Shown piece by piece: positions 1 to 6,787 of a stretch of 26,080 nucleotides of DNA. A program made the translations under genes and the position numbers. The DNA comes from Streptosporangiaceae bacterium (GTDB taxonomy: Bacteria; Actinomycetota; Actinomycetes; Streptosporangiales; Streptosporangiaceae): the NCBI GenBank assembly GCA_025934635.1, contig JAICWX010000101.1, forward strand, positions 1-26,080. Reading direction: 5' to 3'. The notes beneath the pieces were generated by a model. It saw only the letters and a program-made list of their open reading frames with translations. It was not told the origin of the DNA and did no database searches. Position 1 is the first letter of the stretch, and every line of letters begins with the position of its first letter.

Positions 1-383
1 CCGGCGGCTGGATCGTGGTCATGTACGGTGCGCTCAATACGATTCCACACGATCTCGAGGAAGCCGCCCGCATCGATGGCGCAGGGCCGCTTACGATCGC
101 GCTGCGCCTCAAACTGGCGCTGATTCGCAAGTGGATCGCCTACATGACGATCCTGTCGTTCGCGACGGGGACGCAGCTCTTCATCGAGCCGCAGCTCGTC
201 AACGAGGCGAGCCTCGGCCTCGTCCCCGACACGTGGTCGTCGAATCAGCTCGCGTACCAGCTGGCCTTCCGGTACGGGGACTTCAACGCCGCCGCCGCCA
301 TCTCCGTCGACCTGCTCGTGATCGGCCTGCTCGCCGCGGTGCTGATCGTCACGCGCACCGGATTGTTCTCCAGGGAGGATTGA
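1..383 (+). CDS. Sugar ABC transporter permease, MalF/UgpA type (3' part)
   Basis: Inner-membrane channel subunit of a binding-protein-dependent carbohydrate importer, cut at its 5' end by the window edge. The frame is open from base 3 and ends at TGA 381-383, leaving about 126 residues. The EAA loop that contacts the ATPase is visible early (EEAARIDGAGPL), followed by two hydrophobic segments; the last is a terminal helix near LLVIGLLAAVLIVT. The residues after the EAA-Gly core (RLKLALIRKW) lack the usual Leu-Pro of sugar permeases, a small oddity. The stop overlaps the start of the next permease (TGATG), so the two are translationally coupled. The binding protein and the first part of this gene must lie upstream. 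The family is certain, the substrate unknown. Confidence 0.88.
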   Translation, partial: GGWIVVMYGALNTIPHDLEEAARIDGAGPLTIALRLKLALIRKWIAYMTILSFATGTQLFIEPQLVNEASLGLVPDTWSSNQLAYQLAFRYGDFNAAAAISVDLLVIGLLAAVLIVTRTGLFSRED

Positions 384-1255
384 TGCGTTTCACGGCGCGC
401 GGCCTGCGGCTCGCGGTCCTGGCGGCGTTCGCCGTCTTCTTCGTGATCCCCGTCCTCTGGCTGATCCTGGCCCCGACCAAGGCCGATGGCGCCCTCGTCA
501 CCAGCAGCCCGCTCTCGTTCGGCAGCTTCCACCAGATCGCGCTGGCGTGGGACCACCTCGACGCCTTCAGCGACCACATCTATCGCCTCTGGATCGGCAA
601 CTCGCTGCTGTACGCGGTCAGCGCGACGGCGATCGTGCTGGCGACGGCGATCCCGGCCGGCTACGGCCTCGCCCTCGGGAACTTCCCCGGCCGCCGGGCC
701 GTGCTGACGCTGACGCTCGTCGTGATGATCATGCCGGCGGCGGCGCTCGTGCTCCCGATCTTCCTTGAGCTCAACGCGATGCACCTGATCGGGAACGTGC
801 TCTCGGTCATCCTGCCGTTCTCGTTCTTCCCGTTCGGGGTCTACCTCGCGTACATCTACTACGCGACCACGATGCCACGCGACCTGCTCGACGCGGCGCG
901 CGTGGACGGCGCCAGCGAGTGGCAGACGTTCCGCCGCGTCGCGCTGCCGCTGGCCAAGCCCATCGTCGCGCTTGTCTTCTTCTTCAGCTTCGCGGCCGAC
1001 TGGAACAATTTCTTCCTCCCGTTCGCCGTCCTCGCGGACTCGTCGCAGTACCCGATCCAGGTCGGTCTCTCTGACCTGCTGTCGTCGACCCCCTCCTTCA
1101 ACCCGGCCCAGGGCGGTGGCGGCCAGCAATTGAACATCTTCCGGCCGGAACTGGCGCTCGCCACGCTGCTCGGCGTCGTCCCCGTCGCGATCGTGTTCCT
1201 GCTGTCGCAGCGGGCGCTGGTGCGCGGGATGCTCGGCGGAGCGGTGAAGCAGTGA
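383..1255 (+). CDS. Carbohydrate ABC transporter permease, MalG/UgpE type
   Basis: Second membrane subunit of the same sugar importer, 290 residues, the usual size for MalG-type permeases. About six hydrophobic segments are visible, starting with AVLAAFAVFFVIPVLWLI. The cytoplasmic EAA loop reads LLDAARVDGASEW with the downstream VALPLAKP, which is canonical. The ATG at 383 overlaps the previous stop by one base and has a strong ribosome site (AGGGAGG at 372-378), so the start is well supported. It is followed after 58 bases by the helical-toroid protein, which probably shares the transcript. No ATPase gene is present here; such systems in actinobacteria often share a general MsiK-type ATPase encoded elsewhere (family knowledge, not seen in this window). 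Confidence 0.93.
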   Translation: MRFTARGLRLAVLAAFAVFFVIPVLWLILAPTKADGALVTSSPLSFGSFHQIALAWDHLDAFSDHIYRLWIGNSLLYAVSATAIVLATAIPAGYGLALGNFPGRRAVLTLTLVVMIMPAAALVLPIFLELNAMHLIGNVLSVILPFSFFPFGVYLAYIYYATTMPRDLLDAARVDGASEWQTFRRVALPLAKPIVALVFFFSFAADWNNFFLPFAVLADSSQYPIQVGLSDLLSSTPSFNPAQGGGGQQLNIFRPELALATLLGVVPVAIVFLLSQRALVRGMLGGAVKQ

Positions 1256-1313
1256 TTCATGGCTGGGCGCTTCCAGATCGCCGTGCTGCTGACCGGGCCT
1301 CGGAAGGGTGACC

Positions 1314-3233
1314 ATGACACATGCTGACATCACAGCCTCGGTGCCGCTGCTCGAGCCGCCGGGCTGGGCGCTGGCCGAGCGGGAGCTGTTCGACCTGCTC
1401 GACCACGCCTGGCGCCGCTTCGCCCGGGACTTCACCGACCCGGACGGGCGGCTGACCTACCGGCACGCGCTCACCTCCCGCGACGGCGCTGACGACTTCT
1501 ACGAGACCTTCTTCAACTGGCCGCAGCTGTACCTGCTCGGCGGGGCCGACGAGCTGCTGGCCCAGGCCGAACGGCACTGGGAGGGAGTGACCGCGCAGCT
1601 GACCGCGCTCGGCGTGCTGGCCGGTGAATACGAGCGCGGGTACGACTGGTTCCACCAAGGCGAAAGCCTGATCCTGCTGTACTTCCTGACCATGGCCAAC
1701 CCGGCCCGGTGGGCCGGGCGGGCGGTGCGGTTCGCCGAACTGTACGTCGATCCCGCGCACGGCAACTACGACCCCGTCCGCCGCATCATCCGCCGTCCCC
1801 ACAACGGCTCCGACCCGGGGCGCACCGGCCTGTTCGACGGGCCGCACTACCCCTGGCTGGACCAGGAAGCCCGCTGTTACGGCTTCCCGCTCGACTGGCT
1901 GCTGCCCGACGGCGCGCCCGAGCCGGAACGCGCCCGGGACCCGCGGCTGGCCAGCGGGATGACGGCCCGCATGGGCGCGGGGGACACCGCGGTGAACCTC
2001 GCCGCCACCGGGCTCGTCCTGAACGCCTGGATCCTGACCGGCAGCCGCCGTTACCGCGACTGGATCGAGCAGTACGTGGGCGCTTGGCGGGACCGCGCCG
2101 CCGCGAACGACGGGATCCTGCCGGACAACACCGGCCCGGACGGGGTCGTCGGCAGCCTGCTCGGCGGCCGCTGGTACGGCGGCCACTACGGCTGGTCCTG
2201 GCCGCACGGCTGGTACAGCGTCGGCAGCGCGGCCGCCATCGCCGCGCTGGCCGCCGCCACCGCGACCGGCGACGACGGTTACCTGGACCTGGTCCGCCCG
2301 GCCCTGGACACGATGATCGCCCACGGCAAGGTGATGGCGTTCGCCGAATCGGACTCCTCCCTGCCCTCCAAGTGGTGCCCGCAGCTGGCCGAGGCCGTGG
2401 ACGCCCCGACCCTGCTAGTCCCGTTCCGGCACAGCGACCGCGGCTGGTTCGACTACAACCCGATGCTGGCGTCCGTCCCAATGGCCCTGTGGCACCACGG
2501 CCACCACCCAGCCGACCGGCGGCGGCTCGAGGACCTGCGCGAGGCCGCCGGGTACGACTGGCGCACCGTCCGCTCCTTCCGCAGCAAGGAAGAAGCCGGC
2601 CACGAAGAGCCCTGGTTCGCGTTCCTGGCCGGCGGCAACCCGGACTACCCCGAGAAGATGCTGGCCGCCGCCCAGGCCCAGGTCCGTCACCGGCTGGCCC
2701 GCATCCAGGCCTACCGGGACACCGACGTCTCCGAGGCCGGCATCCACTTGTGGCAGCAGTGCAACCCGGTCGTCACCGAGGCGCTGGTCCAGCTGACCTG
2801 GGGCGGCCCGCAGGTCATCTACAACGGAGGGCTGCAGCAGGCCCGGGTCCGCTATTACGACGCCGACCGGCGGCGACCCGGCCTGCCCGCCTCAGTCGCC
2901 GCCCTGGTCTCCGCGATCGATCCGGCGGCCACCGTCGTCGAGCTCGTCAATCTCGACCCCGGACAGGATCGCACCGTGATCGTGCAGGCCGGTCCGTTCG
3001 CCGAGCACACCATCGAGGCCGTGCACTACACCGCCTGCCCGGACCGCGACTGGCTCGGCGGCCTGTACGACTACGGGCACCGTGACCCGGCCGTCACTGA
3101 GCACCACGCCGGCGTCGGCGCGCCGTGGCTGACCGTACGCCTGCCTGCCTCCACCCGCATCCGCCTGACCCTCACGCTGGCCCTGCGGACCCGACCTCCG
3201 TCCTACGCCACCCCGTTCGACAAGGCCGGTTAA
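1314..3233 (+). CDS. Uncharacterised 639-residue predicted alpha/alpha-toroid protein
   Basis: Not recognised with certainty. The first ~450 residues are rich in amphipathic helices and aromatic/His motifs (DDFYETFFNWPQL, YDWFHQGES, HYPWLDQEARCYGF, GWSWPHGWYSVGSAAAIAAL, ALWHHGHHP). Regular helix-hairpin spacing resembles six- or seven-hairpin toroid glycosidases and related lyases. The last ~120 residues look like a beta-rich domain (VVELVNLDP, RTVIVQAGPF). There is no signal peptide, so it should be cytoplasmic. It follows two sugar permeases, which suggests processing of the imported saccharide. ATG 1314 is preferred over the in-frame GTG at 1308 because GGAAGG at 1302-1307 sits six bases before it. 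The fold is inferred; activity and substrate are unknown. Confidence 0.82.
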   Translation: MTHADITASVPLLEPPGWALAERELFDLLDHAWRRFARDFTDPDGRLTYRHALTSRDGADDFYETFFNWPQLYLLGGADELLAQAERHWEGVTAQLTALGVLAGEYERGYDWFHQGESLILLYFLTMANPARWAGRAVRFAELYVDPAHGNYDPVRRIIRRPHNGSDPGRTGLFDGPHYPWLDQEARCYGFPLDWLLPDGAPEPERARDPRLASGMTARMGAGDTAVNLAATGLVLNAWILTGSRRYRDWIEQYVGAWRDRAAANDGILPDNTGPDGVVGSLLGGRWYGGHYGWSWPHGWYSVGSAAAIAALAAATATGDDGYLDLVRPALDTMIAHGKVMAFAESDSSLPSKWCPQLAEAVDAPTLLVPFRHSDRGWFDYNPMLASVPMALWHHGHHPADRRRLEDLREAAGYDWRTVRSFRSKEEAGHEEPWFAFLAGGNPDYPEKMLAAAQAQVRHRLARIQAYRDTDVSEAGIHLWQQCNPVVTEALVQLTWGGPQVIYNGGLQQARVRYYDADRRRPGLPASVAALVSAIDPAATVVELVNLDPGQDRTVIVQAGPFAEHTIEAVHYTACPDRDWLGGLYDYGHRDPAVTEHHAGVGAPWLTVRLPASTRIRLTLTLALRTRPPSYATPFDKAG

Positions 3234-3367
3234 GACCACATTCATACCGAACGAACGGGCATATCGCCATGCTTACCCCGTCTGCCTCGCCGCGATCGAG
3301 GACAGGGTGGCTGACGTCGGCCGGGGCTGCACCCGGCCAAGACCCCGATCGTGTACTGCCAGGACGG

Positions 3368-3670
3368 TCATCCGAGTGCGTCGAGCCGGAAGATCGGGTA
3401 GCGGGATGCGAGGCGCTCGATCTCGGTCGGCAAGGCCGGTGGAGCGCTGGCCCCGCGCTTGCCGGGGGCGGTTATCTGGTTCTCGCGCTGCTTGAGGTAC
3501 CAGCGGAGGAAAACCAGCTTCTCCTCCCCGAGAATCTCGCGGGCCCGGACTTTATCCGTGGATCCGCGGGCAAGCAGGTACGCCTCGCCGGAAGCTCGCA
3601 GGTTGCGGCCCCACTGCGATTCCCCGAATAGCGACACGACGTAGCGCTGGGTATTCCACCTGGTGACCAC
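3368..3670 (-). pseudogene. Truncated F420-type nitroreductase / deazaflavin-dependent oxidoreductase remnant
   Basis: The 100-residue product matches the C-terminal two thirds of the deazaflavin(F420)-dependent nitroreductase family (split-barrel, Ddn-like). Motifs include RYVVSLFGESQWGRNLRASGEA, EEKLVFLRWYLKQ and the terminal SRYPIFRLDALG. Reading upstream in the same frame adds only GRRTGRPHDIPVV before an in-frame TAG at 3707-3709. Family members have roughly 40 more residues there, including the first strand and a hydrophobic N-terminal segment. No good ribosome site precedes the GTG at 3670. I read it as a 5'-truncated remnant; a short functional form cannot be excluded. It lies downstream of, and on the same strand as, the DUF427 gene. 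Confidence 0.6.
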
Positions 3671-3850
3671 TACCGGTATGTCGTGCGGCCTTCCGGTGCG
3701 ACGGCCCTATGCCTGCGTAGCCAGGTCGGCGGAAAGCGTCGCAGGCGATCTCCTGTGGCCATCGGCTGTCCTTAGGCATAGAGGGGCTGGGATGGCTGGC
3801 TGACGGAGACGGTTCGCCGGCGCGATCGGATTGAGGGTCGCGGTCGCCCG
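3671..3850. other. 180-base non-coding stretch between two minus-strand genes
   Basis: No reading frame here continues either neighbour. The missing N-terminal part of the F420-type oxidoreductase is not recognisable in any frame. A short inverted repeat (CCGCT 3848-3852 / AGCGG 3857-3861) overlaps the DUF427 stop codon but has no T-run after it on the minus strand, so it is a poor terminator candidate. Confidence 0.4.
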
Positions 3851-4180
3851 CTAGCGAGCGGCGGGGGGTCGGATTTCCGTGGTGCCGGCGTTCGCGCCGC
3901 TCACTTCGACCCCCTTCCAGAACGCGATGTAGTCCTTGATGCCTGATGCCGCGTCGTAGGGCCCGGGGTAATACCAGGCGGCATCCTCGTTGCGCTTGCC
4001 GTCCGCGGTCACGTGGTAGTAGCTGGCGTCACCCTTCCACGGGCAGTGGGTCATGGTGTCGCTCGACTCGAGGAGCTCGGCTTTCACGTCCTCGGGCGGG
4101 AAGTACTGGTTCCCCTCGACGAGGATGGTGCGGTCGCTCTCGGCCAGCACCGATCCATTCCAGGTAGCTCGTATGGTCAT
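3851..4180 (-). CDS. DUF427 domain protein
   Basis: A 109-residue protein that is essentially one DUF427 domain, with the characteristic motifs RATWNGSVLAESD, EGNQYFPPEDV, THCPWKGDASYYHV, WYYPGPYDAASGIKDYIAFW and a C-terminal VEV. The biochemical role of DUF427 is not established; members are small cytoplasmic beta-rich proteins, common in actinobacteria. The ATG at 4180 is chosen because a perfect AGGAGG lies eight bases before it, although the frame stays open further upstream. It is transcribed divergently from the MFS exporter across a 170-base intergenic region containing palindromes, so it may share the exporter's regulator. Confidence 0.9.
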   Translation of the reverse strand: MTIRATWNGSVLAESDRTILVEGNQYFPPEDVKAELLESSDTMTHCPWKGDASYYHVTADGKRNEDAAWYYPGPYDAASGIKDYIAFWKGVEVSGANAGTTEIRPPAAR

Positions 4181-4237
4181 GCGGTCCGCCTCCTGACAGC
4201 TCTCACCCCGCCCACTCTGGCAGAGGGTCGTGACGGA

Positions 4238-4317
4238 TGTCAAGTTAGTCAGCTTACTAATAAGTTCAGCTTGACAGTCGTGCTGTGCCACCTTGAAACT
4301 GAGCTAGTTAGCTAACT
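4238..4317. promoter_or_regulatory. Divergent promoter with two candidate TetR-type operators
   Basis: Between the DUF427 gene and the MFS gene there is an inverted repeat TTAGT-N6-ACTAA (4245-4260) and a perfect 12-base palindrome AGTTAGCTAACT (4306-4317). A consensus -35 hexamer TTGACA occurs on the plus strand at 4271-4276 and again on the minus strand at 4243-4238. The first inverted repeat lies between these two hexamers, and the second lies about where the plus-strand start region should be. This is the layout expected for repression by the TetR protein encoded behind the exporter. The -10 elements are weak by eye. Confidence 0.5.
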
Positions 4318-4350
4318 TAGAAGCTGCATAACCTCACGAGAGCCGAGGAC

Positions 4351-5856
4351 ATGGACTCACTCCAAGGGCAGGTCTTTCCAGGCGCGGACTCGCGACTGAC
4401 TCTTCGTTCGACGGTCGGCGCACTCACCCTGGCGCTACTGTGCACCGTGCAGTTCCTCGACATCATCGACTCGGCGATCGTCACCGTCGCCCTGCCATCC
4501 ATACAGCGGAGCCTGCACTTCTCGCAGCAGGACCTGCAATGGGTACCTAGCGGCTACCTCCTCACCTACGGCGGCTTCCTGCTACTTGGAGGCCGCCTCG
4601 GTGACATATTCGGGCGACGTCGCCTGCTGTTCGCCGGCCTGGCGGTCTTCGCCCTGTCGTCGCTGACCGCCGCGCTGGCCAACACCGCGGGGCTCCTGGT
4701 CGCCGCTCGTATCGTTCAGGGTGCGGGTGCCGCGCTCATGGCCCCCGCGGCGCTTTCCGAGCTCACGACCAGCTTCCGCGAGGGCAAGGACCGCGACACC
4801 GCGCTCGGGGCCTGGGGAGCCGTCAGCGGGATCGCCGCGGCAGTCGGCGTCTTCCTCGGCGGCGTCTTTGCCCAAGGACCAGGATGGCGGTGGATCTTCT
4901 TTGTTAACCCGCCGATCACCGTCGCGGTGGCCGTGGGAGCGCTCTTCCTGCTTGCGAAGGAGGGCGGTGGCGGCAAGGGAGCCACCTTCGACTCCCAGGG
5001 AGCGGTGCTCGTGACTGGGGGCATGCTGCTGGTGGTGTACAGCCTCGTACGCGCGCCCATTGTCGGCTGGGGATCATGGCAGACGCTTCTCACCCTGGCC
5101 GGGGCCGGGGTCTTGCTCGCGGCGTTCGCGGTCAATGAGACCCGTAGCCGCAACCCGCTGGTCTCCTTCGCCATTCTCAAGGTGAAGGGACTGGTCGCGG
5201 CCGACCTGACCCAGCTCATCGCCTTCTCCGGGTTCTTCTCGCTGTTCTTCTTCTCCACCTTGTACATGCAGGAGGTCCTGCACTACTCGCCCTTCAAGGC
5301 GGGGGCCGCCTACCTCCCGATCACGGCGGGGTTCATCATCGCCGCGGGAATCACGTCGCAGCTGATCACCCGCGTCGGCACCCGCCCGGTGGTGGTAGCC
5401 GGCTGCCTGATCGCCGCCGCCGGCATCTACTACACGGCCAGGTTCCCGCTGCACGGCTCGTACGTTAAGGACCTGCTTCCCGGGTTCCTTGTGATGTCGC
5501 TCGGGGCGGGGTCGGTATTCGTCTCCGTCACCGCCGCCGCCAACGCGGGGGTGCCATCGGACAAGGCCGGCCTCGCGGCCGGGCTGCTCAACGCGTCCCA
5601 GCAGGTCGGCAGCTCGCTCGGCCTCGCTATCCTGTCCGCCATCGCGATCACCCGCACCAACAACCTGCTCGCGGGCCGGGCATCACACGTGGCGGCGGCA
5701 GACGCCGGGTACCGTCAGGCCCTGATCCTCGGCGCCATCCTCATGGCAGCCGCAGGCGTGATCGCCATGCGGATCGGTAACACCCGGCAGTCAGCTCCGG
5801 TCGTCATGGTCAACGCAGACCCGGCGGCCGAGCACGAGCCAACGGCTTCACGGTAG
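4351..5856 (+). CDS. MFS multidrug-type exporter, DHA2 (14-helix) family
   Basis: Proton-driven efflux pump of the cytoplasmic membrane, 501 residues, with about 14 hydrophobic helices as in the EmrB/QacA group. Visible motifs are the DHA2 helix-1 signature LDIIDSAIVTVALPSI (residues 36-51), motif A GGRLGDIFGRRR (80-91) and the antiporter motif C region around SGIAAAVGVFLGGVF, followed by GWRWIFFVNPP. The hydrophilic C-terminal tail is short. ATG 4351 has only a weak purine-rich stretch upstream (GAGAG at 4338-4342). A TetR regulator begins 41 bases after its stop, giving the common exporter-regulator pair. The substrate cannot be deduced; antibiotics, dyes or an endogenous metabolite are all possible. 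Confidence 0.93.
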   Translation: MDSLQGQVFPGADSRLTLRSTVGALTLALLCTVQFLDIIDSAIVTVALPSIQRSLHFSQQDLQWVPSGYLLTYGGFLLLGGRLGDIFGRRRLLFAGLAVFALSSLTAALANTAGLLVAARIVQGAGAALMAPAALSELTTSFREGKDRDTALGAWGAVSGIAAAVGVFLGGVFAQGPGWRWIFFVNPPITVAVAVGALFLLAKEGGGGKGATFDSQGAVLVTGGMLLVVYSLVRAPIVGWGSWQTLLTLAGAGVLLAAFAVNETRSRNPLVSFAILKVKGLVAADLTQLIAFSGFFSLFFFSTLYMQEVLHYSPFKAGAAYLPITAGFIIAAGITSQLITRVGTRPVVVAGCLIAAAGIYYTARFPLHGSYVKDLLPGFLVMSLGAGSVFVSVTAAANAGVPSDKAGLAAGLLNASQQVGSSLGLAILSAIAITRTNNLLAGRASHVAAADAGYRQALILGAILMAAAGVIAMRIGNTRQSAPVVMVNADPAAEHEPTASR

Positions 5857-5897
5857 GAAGGTGCAGGAACAGCAGCAACTGTACGCTTGCAAGTGAG

Positions 5898-6491
5898 ATG
5901 ACTGACTCAGAAACGCGCGAAGCGACCGCGACCGAGCGCCGGCGCGGCAAGCGAGAGCGGCTGGTGACCGCCGCGACCGAGCTCCTGTACCAGCAAGGCG
6001 TCGATCGGACGACGCTCGCGCACATAGCGACGGCCGCGGACGTTCCCCTGGGCAACGTCTACTACTACTTCAAGACCAAAGACGACGTCATCACGGCAGT
6101 CATCGAAGAACGGGCACGGCAGACCGCGGCGGCCCTCGCAGCTATTGACCGCCGCCACCGATCCCCGAAGGGGCGATTGAAGGGCCTGGTGCGGGAATTC
6201 GCCTCCCGCAGTGAGATGGTGGCCCAGTATGGCTGCCCACTTGGCAGTCTGTGCTCGGAGCTCGACAAGCGCAGCATTGAGCAGAGCCTGGGGGAACCCG
6301 AGCTGATGCGCCTCCCGGTCCAATGGGCTGAAGAGCAGTTCCGGTCACTGGGGCGCCGCGACGCGCGCGCCCTTGCCCTCGACCTGATAGCTGCCTACGA
6401 AGGCAGCGCGCTGCTGGCCAACACCATGCATGATCCCAGCATCCTGTCCCAGGCGGCACGCCGCCTCGAACTCTGGATTGACACGCTGTGA
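5898..6491 (+). CDS. TetR/AcrR family transcriptional repressor
   Basis: A 197-residue regulator of standard TetR length. The N-terminal HTH covers roughly residues 18-65, with TTLAHIATAADVPLGNVYYYFKTKDDVI as recognition region. The C-terminal ligand domain carries YGCPLGSLCSELDK and a final helix RRLELWIDTL, resembling the LmrA/YxaF-like subgroup whose members control exporters. It follows the MFS gene by 41 bases on the same strand, so it most likely represses that exporter and itself through the palindromes before the MFS gene. The ATG at 5898 is favoured because it gives the normal short arm before the HTH. The ligand is unknown. Confidence 0.93.
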   Translation: MTDSETREATATERRRGKRERLVTAATELLYQQGVDRTTLAHIATAADVPLGNVYYYFKTKDDVITAVIEERARQTAAALAAIDRRHRSPKGRLKGLVREFASRSEMVAQYGCPLGSLCSELDKRSIEQSLGEPELMRLPVQWAEEQFRSLGRRDARALALDLIAAYEGSALLANTMHDPSILSQAARRLELWIDTL

Positions 6492-6787
6492 CAGATCACT
6501 TGAACGATCGCTCAATATCGTAGCTGGGGTCGAAGGCGCGATTCACTGCGGTCGCCGTCCGCTGTGCGGGGCGGGCGCGGGTTGCCTGCGCGTTCGCTGC
6601 CATCACGAGCTCTCGGGCGTGGCGCTGGGACGGCGAGCCCAGCCAGTACAGCCGGCCAGGAGTCCCAGTGTGCGCCGCCCCGGCTGCCTGGCTCGGTGAG
6701 CCCGGCAGCCGGTAATCTACATGTGGCCGGATGGCCTGACGATGACTCACAGTCCTGAGCCGCCGCCCGGCCGGGTGGAGACACGAG
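6492..6787. other. 296-base intergenic region before the LAL regulator
   Basis: No convincing gene. The only clear structure is the 16-base near-perfect palindrome at 6500-6515, described separately. No hairpin with a T-run follows the TetR gene. The two-site CACCTWCGGGTGA motif found before the exporter and the membrane protein is absent here, so the LAL gene does not appear to carry its presumed target site in its own leader. Confidence 0.5.
6500..6515. promoter_or_regulatory. TetR-like operator palindrome
   Basis: TTGAACGATCGCTCAA is palindromic except for one base pair, and has the TGANCGNTCGNTCA form seen in many TetR-family operators. It starts nine bases after the tetR stop codon and about 270 bases before the LAL gene. 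It differs from the palindromes before the MFS gene, so a different regulator may use it. Confidence 0.4.

Noticed and set aside
245..1435. Long minus-strand open frame across the permease and start of the next gene
   Set aside because: Its sequence is Arg/Glu/Asp/Gln-rich without family motifs, as expected for the antisense of a high-GC gene; the plus strand has clear permease motifs.
3848..3861. Inverted repeat at the DUF427 stop as a terminator
   Set aside because: Stem of only five pairs and no T-run on the minus strand.
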